Part shown: piece after piece, positions 10,129 to 17,432 of the stretch
Layout: every line of letters begins with the position of its first letter
Position numbering within the stretch: position 1 is the stretch's first letter
Source: Halorubrum trapanicum
GTDB taxonomy: Archaea; Halobacteriota; Halobacteria; Halobacteriales; Haloferacaceae
DNA length: 64,000 nucleotides
Assembly: GCF_002355655.1 (NCBI RefSeq)
Contig: NZ_AP017569.1
Coordinates: 248,001 to 312,000, forward strand
Direction of reading: 5' to 3'
Notes under the pieces: generated by a model
Database searches by the model: none
Told to the model about the DNA's origin: nothing
What the model saw: the letters and a program-made list of their open reading frames with translations, nothing else
Translations under genes and position numbers: made by a program

Positions 10129-10383
10129 ATGTCACAATCGAACGCGTACACCGTCATTTCCGCACAGAACGATCACGAATGTACCACTGTACGTGCCCAT
10201 CCCCGCAACGAGACGTTCCACGTCGTCGAGTACGCCGACGAGGACGCCCGTGAGCGCGTTGCTGACCTGCCGGTGGGCTCGGTCGTGAAGATGGAGCTGT
10301 CGCGCGCCGGCCGCCGCAGCAACGTCTGGCGCGCCGAGTCGGTCAATACCGCACAGACCGACGGCGGGACGAGCGGGGCGTAA
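10129..10383 (+). CDS. Small haloarchaeal protein of unknown function
   Basis: An 84-residue protein starting MSQSNAYTVISAQNDHE, with beta-rich looking segments (TFHVVEYADED, GSVVKMELSRAGRRSNVWRA) and a short flexible tail. I do not recognise a family with confidence; a small beta-barrel is possible but is only a guess from the alternating hydrophobic pattern. Codon use matches the genome, and a TATA-like box lies about 80 bases upstream, implying a leader of roughly 50 bases. It ends just before repeat element copy 2. Confidence 0.7.
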   Translation: MSQSNAYTVISAQNDHECTTVRAHPRNETFHVVEYADEDARERVADLPVGSVVKMELSRAGRRSNVWRAESVNTAQTDGGTSGA

Positions 10384-10429
10384 TCCGAGTGGCTCCTAGC
10401 GCGAAATTCCGGATTTATTGATATTCTCT

Positions 10430-10710
10430 ATTATAAGCGATCGACTGCGCTACGGAGAACACCTCCAAAGCCCCAGTCGCGAGGCGGGCGCACGCTCGCT
10501 GCGCTCCTCAGTCGCTCGTTTCACTCGCTCCTTCCGGTGCTTACGTCGCCTGCGCCCGCCTCGCGACTGCCCCTTTGAGTCCCGCCCCCAACAGCACCGC
10601 AGCCTCACACCTCCCCAGCCTCGTCGGCCTCCCTCCGGTCGGCCGACTCCCTCGCGCGTGCTCCTCGCGGCCTTCGGCCGCTCGTCGGCACGCGCCACCG
10701 CACATATAAA
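10430..10710 (+). repeat. Dispersed three-hairpin element, copy 2
   Basis: This occupies the gap between two convergent genes. After a TTATAA box (10430-10436) and ACACCTCCAAAG, hairpin I has 19-bp perfect arms (10474-10492 with 10551-10569), extended across a CCC/CCC internal loop by CAAAG/CTTTG (10466-10470, 10573-10577). A G-poor linker contains CACACCTCCCC. Hairpin II pairs 10623-10629 with 10641-10647. Hairpin III pairs 10654-10661 with 10688-10695 and encloses a 6-bp stem with a TTC loop (10667-10681). The end is ATATAAA at 10704-10710. No gene is supported here; open frames inside reflect GC-rich sequence without stops. Confidence 0.8.
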
Positions 10711-10735
10711 TCCAAAAAGCAGCTGCTCGTCTCCT

Positions 10736-12529
10736 TTATAAGTCTCGCGTGAGCCGCGGGTTCGTCACCGCGCCGTCCGCGGCGGACGCGAAGTCGCGGC
10801 CGTACTTCGCGAGGATGCCGCCCTCGTAGGGCGGTTCGGGTGCGTCCCACGCCTCGCGGCGCTCGTCGAGCTCCTCCTCGGTGAGGTCCACCGTCAGGTC
10901 GCGTTCGGGGATGTCGACCGTGACGTGGTCGCCGTCCTCGATGAGCCCGATCGGGCCGCCGACGGCGGCCTCGGGCGCGACGTGGCCGATCATCGGGCCG
11001 CGGGTGGCACCCGAGAACCGGCCGTCGGTGAGCAGCGCCACGTCGTCCTCGTGGCCCGCGCCCACGACGGCGGCGGTGACGCCGAGCATCTCGCGCATCC
11101 CGGGGCCGCCGCGGGGGCCCTCGTTGCGGATGACGATCACGTCGCCGGACTCGATGCCGCCGGACTGGACGTACTCCATCGCCTCTTCCTCGTTCTCGAA
11201 CACGCGGGCGGGCCCCTCGTGGTAGAACTCGTCGTCGCCGGTCACCTTCAGCACCGAGCCGTCGGGCGCGAGGTTCCCGTCGAGGATCTTGATCGCGCCC
11301 TCCTCCTCCTTCGGCTCGTCGACCGTGTAGAGGAAGTCGGCCTCGATCTCGTCGTCGGCCGGCAGGTCGCCCCGCTCCTCCAGCTCGGCGATCTCCTCGG
11401 CGAGGGTTCGGCCCGTCACCGTCATCGCGTCGCCGTGGAGCAGGTCGGCCTCCAGCAGGCGCCGGAGGACGACAGGCACGCCGCCGACCTCGTGGAGGTC
11501 GTTCATCACGCGGCTCCCGCCGGGCTGGAGGTCCGCGATCTTCGGCGTGCGCCGCGAGATCTCGTCGAAGTCCTCGATCGAGAGGTCCACGTCCGCCTCG
11601 CCCGCGAGCGCGAGCAGGTGGAGCACCGCGTTCGTCGAGCCGCCCATCGCGGTCTGGACCGCGATCGCGTTCTCGAACGACTCTCGGGTGAGGATGTCGG
11701 AGGGCCGCCGGTCGTTCTCGATACAGTCCATCGCGAGCTCGCCGGCGCGCTCGGCGACCGCGTAGCGCTCCTCGTCCTCGGCGGGCGGCGAGGCGGAGCC
11801 GAGCGGCGCCAGCCCGAGCGCCTCCGAGAGCGACGCCATCGTGTTCGCGGTGAACATCCCGCCGCACGAGCCCGCGCCGGGGCAGGCGTTGCGCTCCAGG
11901 TCGTCGAGCTCGTCGGCGTCCATGTCGCCCTGCGCGTACGTCCCGACGCCCTCGAACACCTGGACGATCGTCACGTCGCGCCCGTCGTGTTGGCCGGGCA
12001 TGATCGACCCGCCGTAGAGGAAGACGCTGGGGAGGTCCGTCCGGATCGCGGCCATCATCATCCCGGGGAGGTTCTTGTCGCAGCCCGCGACCGTCACCAG
12101 CGCGTCCATCCGCTCGCCGAAGGAGACGAGCTCGACGGAGTCGGCGATCACCTCCCGCGAGATGAGACTCGCCTTCATCCCCTCGGTCCCCATCGAGATG
12201 GCGTCGCTAATGGTGATCGTCCCGAACTCGATCGGCATCCCCCCCGCGGCGTCGATGCCGTCGAGCGCGGCGTCCGCCACGTCGTCGAGGTGGACGTTAC
12301 ACGGCGTGATGTCCGCGGCCGGGTTCGGCACGCCGATGATCGGCGAGGAGAGGTCCTCGTCGTCGAACCCCATCGCGCGGAACATCGCGCGGTGCGGCGC
12401 CTTGTCCGGCCCCTCGGTCACCTCGCGGCTCCGCAGCTCCTCGTCTTTCCCGCCGGCGAATCGGTCCGTGTCCTCCCGGCGACGACGCCGCTCGTCGTCG
12501 TCGTCGGATCTCGGCTGCTGTTCGCTCAT
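10736..12529 (-). CDS. ilvD: Dihydroxy-acid dehydratase
   Basis: Dehydrates 2,3-dihydroxy-isovalerate and dihydroxy-methylvalerate to the 2-oxo acids in valine, leucine and isoleucine synthesis. The 597-residue protein shows the Fe-S ligand segments [14 protein letters not shown] and [18 protein letters not shown], plus [32 protein letters not shown] and [13 protein letters not shown]. The first 45 residues are an acidic, charged extension. It has no branched-chain partners next to it and stands alone between repeat copy 2 and the lower-GC islet. Confidence 0.96.
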   Translation of the reverse strand: MSEQQPRSDDDDERRRRREDTDRFAGGKDEELRSREVTEGPDKAPHRAMFRAMGFDDEDLSSPIIGVPNPAADITPCNVHLDDVADAALDGIDAAGGMPIEFGTITISDAISMGTEGMKASLISREVIADSVELVSFGERMDALVTVAGCDKNLPGMMMAAIRTDLPSVFLYGGSIMPGQHDGRDVTIVQVFEGVGTYAQGDMDADELDDLERNACPGAGSCGGMFTANTMASLSEALGLAPLGSASPPAEDEERYAVAERAGELAMDCIENDRRPSDILTRESFENAIAVQTAMGGSTNAVLHLLALAGEADVDLSIEDFDEISRRTPKIADLQPGGSRVMNDLHEVGGVPVVLRRLLEADLLHGDAMTVTGRTLAEEIAELEERGDLPADDEIEADFLYTVDEPKEEEGAIKILDGNLAPDGSVLKVTGDDEFYHEGPARVFENEEEAMEYVQSGGIESGDVIVIRNEGPRGGPGMREMLGVTAAVVGAGHEDDVALLTDGRFSGATRGPMIGHVAPEAAVGGPIGLIEDGDHVTVDIPERDLTVDLTEEELDERREAWDAPEPPYEGGILAKYGRDFASAADGAVTNPRLTRDL

Positions 12530-12611
12530 ACCCGACCCTGTCGCTCGGGACTCTTAAACGACCGCGTCGGGGCGAGGGTTGCTCGGCGGGGCGAACTAGT
12601 TCGGGGCGGGA

Positions 12612-13694
12612 TTACCACTCGCCTGTATAATCTATGTCGACACCGCAGGCGTCGGCGAAGTTTCGGAGATGGCGTTTCTTGTCTTTCTTGTTTAATGACG
12701 TGTAGACATAGTAGTCCTCGCCGACCTGCCGGTACGTTCGCATCTCGTCGCCGTTCGGATGGTTCGGCTCGTCGTTCAGCATCGCGATTTTCTGTCCAGG
12801 AACGTACGGAAGTGGCGCGTACGCCTCGATCAGACCGTGGTTTTCGATGAGATGATCCACGGTCCCCTCCATAACGTCTGACTGGCTCTCACCGCTGAGG
12901 AACGTTGACCCAGTATCGGTGATGAGTTCCACGACGTACGATCCAGATTCGTCTGAATGTCCGGTGGTTTTCGTGGGGTCTGACGACTGGGTATCAGTTT
13001 CACTATCCACCCGACTCTCGTTCTGATCTCGTTCCAATTCCGCGATCAGATCGTCTACGAGTGTCTTCGACAGCGACTCAGCTGGTTGGGAGACAACTTC
13101 GCCGACTCGATCGACGACCGTCTCACGGATCGAATCCGCGATATCGTCTTTCTCTTTGGACAGCGTCGAAATCGCTTGCCGTCGACGCTCCACCCGCTGA
13201 TAAATCTCTGTCGAGGCACCCGACTGAATCGAATCCTTCGAGAGCGCGGCGAGCATCCAGTCGTTCGCGGTGAGGTCGGCGAGGTCAGATTCTCCGAGGC
13301 GTTCCACGTCGGGGGTAGCGCCGTCTTTTTTAAGACGAAACACGGCGAACGTCTTTCCGTTCGTGAGTAGTCCCCAATCGACCCACTCCTGTCGCATGTA
13401 GCTCCGTAGTTGGTCGGCGTAAGCGTCGGTAATCGTTGTGTCACAGCCTTTCGCTTCGACGAATAGAGTCGGAGATCCGTCGGCGAACAGCGCGTAGTCG
13501 ACCTTCTTTTTTGAAGACCCCATCTGGACCGAGTATTCCATCTCGATTTCCGTGGAGTAGAAGTCCCATCCAAGAACATCTCTTATAAATGGATCAATCA
13601 GTCGAGATCGCGTGTTCTGCTCGTCCATTTGCGGAGACGACTCGACGAGCGACAGGGAGCGTTCGACGTAGTCCGACACCGTCTCCTCGTCCAT
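12612..13694 (-). CDS. Stand-alone HsdR_N-type (PD-(D/E)XK) nuclease-domain protein
   Basis: A 360-residue protein whose first half resembles the N-terminal nuclease domain of type I restriction subunit R: RSRLIDPFIRDVLGWDF, then KKVDYALFADGSPTLFVEAKG with the D...ExK catalytic pattern, then LRSYMRQEWVDWGLLTNGK. No helicase domain follows; the second half is charged and unannotated. An ATG at 13692-13694 is chosen because a TATA-like box sits about 27 bases upstream, although an in-frame GTG exists at 13718. Codon use is clearly more AT-rich than in the flanking genes, which suggests recent transfer. No methylase or specificity subunit is nearby, so a complete restriction system is not supported. 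Confidence 0.8.
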   Translation of the reverse strand: MDEETVSDYVERSLSLVESSPQMDEQNTRSRLIDPFIRDVLGWDFYSTEIEMEYSVQMGSSKKKVDYALFADGSPTLFVEAKGCDTTITDAYADQLRSYMRQEWVDWGLLTNGKTFAVFRLKKDGATPDVERLGESDLADLTANDWMLAALSKDSIQSGASTEIYQRVERRRQAISTLSKEKDDIADSIRETVVDRVGEVVSQPAESLSKTLVDDLIAELERDQNESRVDSETDTQSSDPTKTTGHSDESGSYVVELITDTGSTFLSGESQSDVMEGTVDHLIENHGLIEAYAPLPYVPGQKIAMLNDEPNHPNGDEMRTYRQVGEDYYVYTSLNKKDKKRHLRNFADACGVDIDYTGEW

Positions 13695-13720
13695 CTTTCG
13701 GAAATCTCTGGTGCGCACCC

Positions 13721-13728
13721 TCTTAAAA
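13721..13728 (-). promoter_or_regulatory. TATA-like box for the HsdR_N-type gene
   Basis: TTTTAAGA on the minus strand, centred about 30 bases before the ATG at 13694. It fits a leaderless transcript and argues for that start over the GTG at 13718. Confidence 0.45.
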
Positions 13729-13771
13729 GTGAAACGTTGCTAACCGTACAGGTGACAGCGTAGGAATACTG

Positions 13772-14080
13772 TCACGAAATCTCTTCCATGTCTTCCGTTT
13801 TTATCTCTTCCAAGCGTTCTTCGCCGTACTGACCGTCTGCGTTTTTGTGGTGTCGGTGGAATCGGTAGGCGGCTTGGAGTCGTTCTTCGTCATCGGTGAT
13901 TGTCCAGTACGACTCCTTGTGACGGACGAGGTCACGCTCTTTCAATCGGGAAAGGATCGCACTAACGACGTCCGTATCCAGATCGAGTCGATCGGCGATC
14001 GTCGCCGCCTTCCACGCGCGATCGTCGCTTTCGTCGAGGAACAGTACGATCCGTTCGGTATTATTCTGTACTTCGTCCAT
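13772..14080 (-). CDS. Small winged-helix protein
   Basis: A 102-residue protein starting MDEVQNNTERIVLFLDESDD. The pattern AWKAATIADRLDLDTDVVSAILSRLKERDLVRHKESYWTI splits into helix-turn-helix plus wing, as in MarR/ArsR-like DNA-binding folds, followed by a charged helical tail. It lies between the VOC gene (8-base gap upstream) and the HsdR_N-type gene, on the same strand. Its codon use is less GC-biased than the VOC gene but similar to the nuclease-domain gene, so these two may have arrived together. A role as regulator of its neighbour is an inference only. Confidence 0.7.
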   Translation of the reverse strand: MDEVQNNTERIVLFLDESDDRAWKAATIADRLDLDTDVVSAILSRLKERDLVRHKESYWTITDDEERLQAAYRFHRHHKNADGQYGEERLEEIKTEDMEEIS

Positions 14081-14088
14081 AGAGGGAT

Positions 14089-14481
14089 TCAAACCCGCGC
14101 TTTCAGTTCCACCCGGTAGCCAAACGGGTCTCGGACGTACACCGCGCCCGCCTCGCCGGTCGCGCCGAGCGGCGAGTCGAGCGTCTTCTCGACCTCGACG
14201 TCGGCCTCGGCCAGTTCGGCCTCGATCTCGTCGACCGACTCCTCGACGACGACCGCGACGTGGTCGTAGTTCGTCTTCGTCGGCCGCTCGAACTCGTCGG
14301 TCGGCCAGAGGTGGATCACCGCGGTCGCCGAGAGCCGCACGTCGAAGAACGGTTTCTCGTCGGCCGCGTACAGCGCGTCCTCGACGCCGAATCCGAGCCG
14401 CTCACCGTAGAACTCGCGGGCGGCGTCGGCGCCGTCCTCGGGGATCCGGAGGTTGACGTGGTCGATGTGTCGCGCGTTCAC
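14089..14481 (-). CDS. VOC (glyoxalase/dioxygenase superfamily) protein
   Basis: A 130-residue protein of the vicinal-oxygen-chelate fold, made of two beta-alpha-beta-beta-beta modules. HIDHVNLRIPEDGADAAREFY gives the first metal-ligand His region, AVIHLWPTD and YDHVAVVVEESVDEIEAEL the middle, and YVRDPFGYRVELKA the C-terminal Glu ligand. The substrate cannot be predicted. The GTG at 14479-14481 is chosen because a TATA-like box lies 27 bases upstream; the frame remains open beyond but looks non-coding. It is divergent from the SHOCT gene. Confidence 0.8.
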   Translation of the reverse strand: MNARHIDHVNLRIPEDGADAAREFYGERLGFGVEDALYAADEKPFFDVRLSATAVIHLWPTDEFERPTKTNYDHVAVVVEESVDEIEAELAEADVEVEKTLDSPLGATGEAGAVYVRDPFGYRVELKARV

Positions 14482-14504
14482 GTAGGCCAGTTCGGTGCCC
14501 GAGC

Positions 14505-14512
14505 GCAAAAGT
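14505..14512 (-). promoter_or_regulatory. TATA-like box for the VOC gene
   Basis: ACTTTTGC on the minus strand, centred about 27 bases before the GTG at 14481. This spacing decides the start codon. Confidence 0.4.
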
Positions 14513-14607
14513 CGTGCGGGGGCGTCGCGACGCTCGCTTCCGAACGCCGGCAGCGTGTCTGCCGGCGACGGGGGAGCGCGGTCCCACCACCCGCGAACGG
14601 CCGCGGA

Positions 14608-14615
14608 GTATTTAC
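14608..14615 (+). promoter_or_regulatory. TATA-like box for the SHOCT gene
   Basis: GTATTTAC centred about 27 bases before the ATG at 14639, consistent with a leaderless transcript. Confidence 0.5.
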
Positions 14616-14638
14616 CCACAGAAATGTAATTTTCGCAC

Positions 14639-15010
14639 ATGATTGGGTTCGACGCCGCCGCCGTCGCGCCGCTTATGGGTGGCATGGCCGGTTCGGGGAT
14701 GGCGGGCGGGATGGGCGGCTGGATGGTCCTCTTTCCGCTCCTCGCGCTGCTCACCGTCGCGGCGCTGCTCGCCGTGGGCGTCGTCGGAATCAGGGCGCTC
14801 GCGAGCGAGCGCGACGACGGATCGGAGCCGAGCGAGCGCGACGAGTCGCCGGTCGAACGCCTTCAACGACGGTACGCGGAAGGGGAGCTCACGGAGGCTG
14901 AGTTCGAGCGGGCGCTGGAGCGCGAACTGGAGTCCGAGGGGGCGGACGGGATCGAGTCGGAGTCACCGACGGAGGCGGAACGGAGCGGATCGGCCGCGAG
15001 AGCGCGGTAA
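14639..15010 (+). CDS. SHOCT-domain small membrane protein
   Basis: A 123-residue protein. A Gly/Met/Ala-rich N-terminus (GGMAGSGMAGGMGGWM) leads into one membrane helix (about residues 28-52). After a charged linker comes the short SHOCT motif PVERLQRRYAEGELTEAEFERAL (about residues 69-91, quoted in part), then an acidic tail. SHOCT is an oligomerisation-type motif common in haloarchaeal membrane proteins; its cellular role is unknown. It converges with purQ across 33 bases. Confidence 0.8.
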   Translation: MIGFDAAAVAPLMGGMAGSGMAGGMGGWMVLFPLLALLTVAALLAVGVVGIRALASERDDGSEPSERDESPVERLQRRYAEGELTEAEFERALERELESEGADGIESESPTEAERSGSAARAR

Positions 15011-15043
15011 CCGCGAGTCGAGTTAGGCGAACTCCGACCCCGA

Positions 15044-15730
15044 TCAGGCGAGCGCTTCGAGGATCCCCGCGCCGTCGGTGCTCCGGCCGAGGTCCGGGAG
15101 CGTCGCGCGCTCGGGGTGCGGCATCAGCACCGCGACCGTCTCGCGCTCACCGAGGACGCCCGCGACGTTGTCGGTCGAGCCGTTGGGGTTCGCCGCGTCC
15201 GTGACGTTCCCGTCGGCGTCGCAGTAGCGGAACAGGACGCGGTCGTCGGCGACGAGGTCGGCGTGGGCCGCGTCGCTGATCTCGAAGCGCCCCTCGCCGT
15301 GGGCGATGGGGACCTCGATCACGTCGCCCTCGTCGTAGGCGGCGGTCCACGGCGTGTCCGCGCGCTCGACGCGCAGGTGGACCGGTTCGCACTGGAAGCG
15401 CGCGGAAGCGTTGGTGGTGAACGCGCCGGGCGTGAGCCCCGACTCCGAGCCGATCTGCGCGCCGTTACAGATGCCGATCACGGGGACGCCCTCGTCGGCC
15501 GCCGCGCGGACTTCCTCCATGATCGGCGCGCGGGCGGCCATCGCGCCGGCGCGGAGGTAGTCGCCGTAGGAGAATCCGCCGGGGAGGACGATTCCGTCGG
15601 GGTCGGCCGGAAGCCCGTCCTCGTGCCAGACGCGCTCGGCGTCGACGCCCAGGTGGTCGAGCGCGCGGACGGCGTCGCGGTCGCAGTTCGAGCCGCCGAA
15701 CTGGACGACAGCGACCGTCACGCCGCCCAC
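15044..15730 (-). CDS. purQ: Phosphoribosylformylglycinamidine synthase subunit PurQ
   Basis: The glutaminase subunit of FGAM synthase, which supplies ammonia for the fourth step of purine synthesis. The 228-residue class I glutamine amidotransferase has the nucleophile Cys in VIGICNGAQIGSESGL (near residue 90) and the His/Glu pair in LMPHPERATLPDLG at the C-terminus. Starts are GTG at 15730 or the in-frame GTG at 15721, the latter giving the more usual TVAVVQFGGSNCDRD N-terminus. It is 16 bases downstream of purS, which forms part of the same complex. Confidence 0.95.
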   Translation of the reverse strand: MGGVTVAVVQFGGSNCDRDAVRALDHLGVDAERVWHEDGLPADPDGIVLPGGFSYGDYLRAGAMAARAPIMEEVRAAADEGVPVIGICNGAQIGSESGLTPGAFTTNASARFQCEPVHLRVERADTPWTAAYDEGDVIEVPIAHGEGRFEISDAAHADLVADDRVLFRYCDADGNVTDAANPNGSTDNVAGVLGERETVAVLMPHPERATLPDLGRSTDGAGILEALA

Positions 15731-15746
15731 CCCGCGTTGGCAACCG

Positions 15747-15998
15747 TCATCGCTCCGCGACCGCCACGTCGTAGTCGTGGATGGTCGGGTTCGCGAGCAG
15801 CCGCTCGGCCATCTCGTCGGCGCGCGCGGCCGCCTCGTCGGCGTCGGCGGCGTCGAGGTCGACCTCGAAGCGGTCCGCCGAGCGGAGGTCGGACAGCTCG
15901 AACCCGAGCCGTTCGAGGGCCTGCTGGGTCGTCTCGGCCTCCGGGTCGAGGACGCCCCGCTTCAGCCGGACCGTCACCGTCGCCGTGTACGCGGTCAT
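15747..15998 (-). CDS. purS: Phosphoribosylformylglycinamidine synthase subunit PurS
   Basis: An 83-residue bridging subunit that connects PurL and PurQ in the multi-subunit FGAM synthase. It shows the family pattern YTATVTVRLKRGVLDPEAET, then LGFELSDLRSADRFEVDLDA and NPTIHDYDVAV. The ATG at 15996-15998 is close to a minus-strand TATA-like TTTTTACA at about 16022-16029, which fits a leaderless transcript. The promoter region is shared with the divergent purU gene. Confidence 0.95.
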   Translation of the reverse strand: MTAYTATVTVRLKRGVLDPEAETTQQALERLGFELSDLRSADRFEVDLDAADADEAAARADEMAERLLANPTIHDYDVAVAER

Positions 15999-16062
15999 AC
16001 CCGTCGGTGCGGGGTCGTGTGTAAAAACCGTTTTGGAACGGCGTTTATACGCACATACGTGG

Positions 16063-16178
16063 ATATATTGCGGTCGTTCGTGCGGGAGGCAGGGACCGCG
16101 CGGAACGAAAGGGGCAAACCCCTCCGCCTGTTGGGGTGGGTGTATGCAGCCGCTCGAACCCGCGGAGGTGATCGTCGC
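16063..16178 (+). promoter_or_regulatory. purU promoter and structured leader (candidate translational switch)
   Basis: A TATA-like ATATATTG (16063-16070) predicts a transcript start near 16090, giving a leader of almost 90 bases in a genome where most genes look leaderless. The leader can form a bulged hairpin: GCGGA (16100-16104) with TCCGC (16123-16127), bulge ACGAAA, inner GGGG (16111-16114) with CCCC (16119-16122), loop CAAA. The same CCTCCGC (16121-16127) is perfectly complementary to GCGGAGG (16162-16168), which contains the Shine-Dalgarno core. A third option pairs ACCCC (16118-16122) with GGGGT (16133-16137). These helices exclude one another. The ligand, if any, is unknown. Confidence 0.5.
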
Positions 16179-16182
16179 ATGA
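16144..16182 (+). CDS. Twelve-codon upstream ORF of purU
   Basis: ATG at 16144 opens MQPLEPAEVIVA, whose TGA stop (16180-16182) overlaps the purU ATG (16179-16181) as ATGA. The purU Shine-Dalgarno sequence lies inside this ORF, so ribosomes translating it would cross and open the SD-covering helix. It may be a leader peptide that couples translation to purU. No peptide function is claimed. Confidence 0.4.
   Translation: MQPLEPAEVIVA
16164..16173 (+). promoter_or_regulatory. Strong Shine-Dalgarno sequence of purU
   Basis: GGAGGTGATC is a ten-base perfect complement of the haloarchaeal 16S rRNA 3' tail (GAUCACCUCC), five bases before the ATG at 16179. It decides the start codon and supports a leadered transcript. 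Confidence 0.75.
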
Positions 16183-17159
16183 CCCGCGAACTGACCGAGA
16201 TCACGGTCGTCGGAGGAGACAAGACCGGACTCATCGCGCGGGTCACCTCCCTGCTGTTCGAGCGGGGAATCAACATCGAGGATCTCGACCAGGCGGTCCG
16301 CGAGGGCGTCTTCCGGATGACGACCCGCGTCGACGCGTCGGAGATGGAGACCTCCCGGGGCGAGCTCCGCCGCGCGCTCGCCGAGCTCGGCCGCGAGCTC
16401 GACGTGGACATCCAGGTCCGCTTCCCGAGCGACCGGGACGCCCGCCGCGTCGCGCTGCTCGTCACGAAGGAGACGCACGCGCCCGAGGCGCTGCTGGAGG
16501 CCGAGGCCAACGGCGAACTGGCCGACGACGGCGCGGAGGCGGAGATCCCGGTCGTCATCGGCAACCGCGGCGACCTCCGGTCGCTCGCGGAGCGCTACGA
16601 CAAGCCGTTCTACGACGTGGGCGACGGCAACGGCAACACCGACGAGGGGCGCCTCCTCGACCTGTTGGCCGAGTACGACGTGGACCTCATCGCGCTGGCC
16701 CGCTACATGCGGATCCTCTCGCCGGAGGTCGTCTTCCGGTACGAGGGCCGGATCATCAACGTCCACCCCTCGCTGCTGCCGGCGTTCCCCGGCGCGGAGG
16801 CGTACCGGCAGGCGAAGGACGCGGGCGTCCGCATCGCGGGCGTCACCGCCCATTACGTCACGACCGACCTCGACCAGGGCCCGGTCATCGCCCAGCGCGC
16901 CTTCGACGTGCCGCCGGGCGCCGACGTCGACGAGATCAAGCGCCGCGGGCAGCCCCTCGAAGCCGAAGTGCTGCTCGACGCGGTCCGGCTCCACCTCGCG
17001 GACGCCATCGCCGTCCACCGCGGCACCGTCCACGTGCGCGAGGACGCCGACGTCGACGCCCAGTTCGGGCTGAGCGACGCCGCCGTCGACGCGAACCCCG
17101 ACGAGCCCGTCGACGGCGAGCCGCTCGGCCGGTCCCCCGTCTCGCCCTCGGACGACTGA
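16179..17159 (+). CDS. purU: Formyltetrahydrofolate deformylase
   Basis: Hydrolyses 10-formyl-THF to THF and formate, balancing one-carbon pools and supplying formate. The 326-residue protein has an N-terminal ACT domain (ITVVGGDKTGLIARVTSLLF and onwards, residues 1-85) and a C-terminal formyltransferase-fold domain with the catalytic Asn-His-Asp set in IINVHPSLLPAFPG and VTTDLDQGPVIAQ. The C-terminal 40 residues are an acidic extension. The start is fixed by the ten-base Shine-Dalgarno match. It is divergent from purS-purQ, and fhs in this window catalyses formate re-entry to THF. Confidence 0.93.
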   Translation: MTRELTEITVVGGDKTGLIARVTSLLFERGINIEDLDQAVREGVFRMTTRVDASEMETSRGELRRALAELGRELDVDIQVRFPSDRDARRVALLVTKETHAPEALLEAEANGELADDGAEAEIPVVIGNRGDLRSLAERYDKPFYDVGDGNGNTDEGRLLDLLAEYDVDLIALARYMRILSPEVVFRYEGRIINVHPSLLPAFPGAEAYRQAKDAGVRIAGVTAHYVTTDLDQGPVIAQRAFDVPPGADVDEIKRRGQPLEAEVLLDAVRLHLADAIAVHRGTVHVREDADVDAQFGLSDAAVDANPDEPVDGEPLGRSPVSPSDD

Positions 17160-17199
17160 GCGGCCGCGAGCGAGTCGGCCGAGTCGGCGGTCCACAGCC

Positions 17200-17209
17200 T
17201 ATTTTTAAA
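17200..17209 (+). promoter_or_regulatory. TATA-like box for the small membrane protein at 17235
   Basis: TATTTTTAAA is centred about 30 bases before the ATG at 17235, supporting that small ORF as a real leaderless gene. Confidence 0.5.
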
Positions 17210-17234
17210 CGGACGCGGACGCAACGACCGGTCG

Positions 17235-17423
17235 ATGGTCGAGCGTCGCCCGCGCACGGAGTTCCTCGCCGACACCGCCGCGGTCGTCCGCAGCGACGAG
17301 CGGTTGGTCCTGCTGTTCCTGCTGTTGCTGTCGCTCGCGGCGCTGGTCGTCTTCCTCCACTACACGACGCTGATCTTGGACGGGCTTCCCGACCCGCTCC
17401 CGGCCGAGCCGATTCGGCCGTAA
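17235..17423 (+). CDS. Small single-helix membrane protein, unknown function
   Basis: A 62-residue protein with one clear membrane helix (LVLLFLLLLSLAALVVFLHY, about residues 24-43) between a basic N-terminus and a short Pro-rich tail. It resembles the many small membrane proteins of unknown role in haloarchaea. A well-placed TATA-like box and GC-ending codons support expression. It ends nine bases before the convergent helicase stop. Confidence 0.65.
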   Translation: MVERRPRTEFLADTAAVVRSDERLVLLFLLLLSLAALVVFLHYTTLILDGLPDPLPAEPIRP

Positions 17424-17432
17424 CCCTGGGGC

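Noticed and set aside
12612-13694. Complete type I restriction-modification system
   Set aside because: Only the nuclease-like domain is present; no helicase, methylase or specificity gene is nearby.
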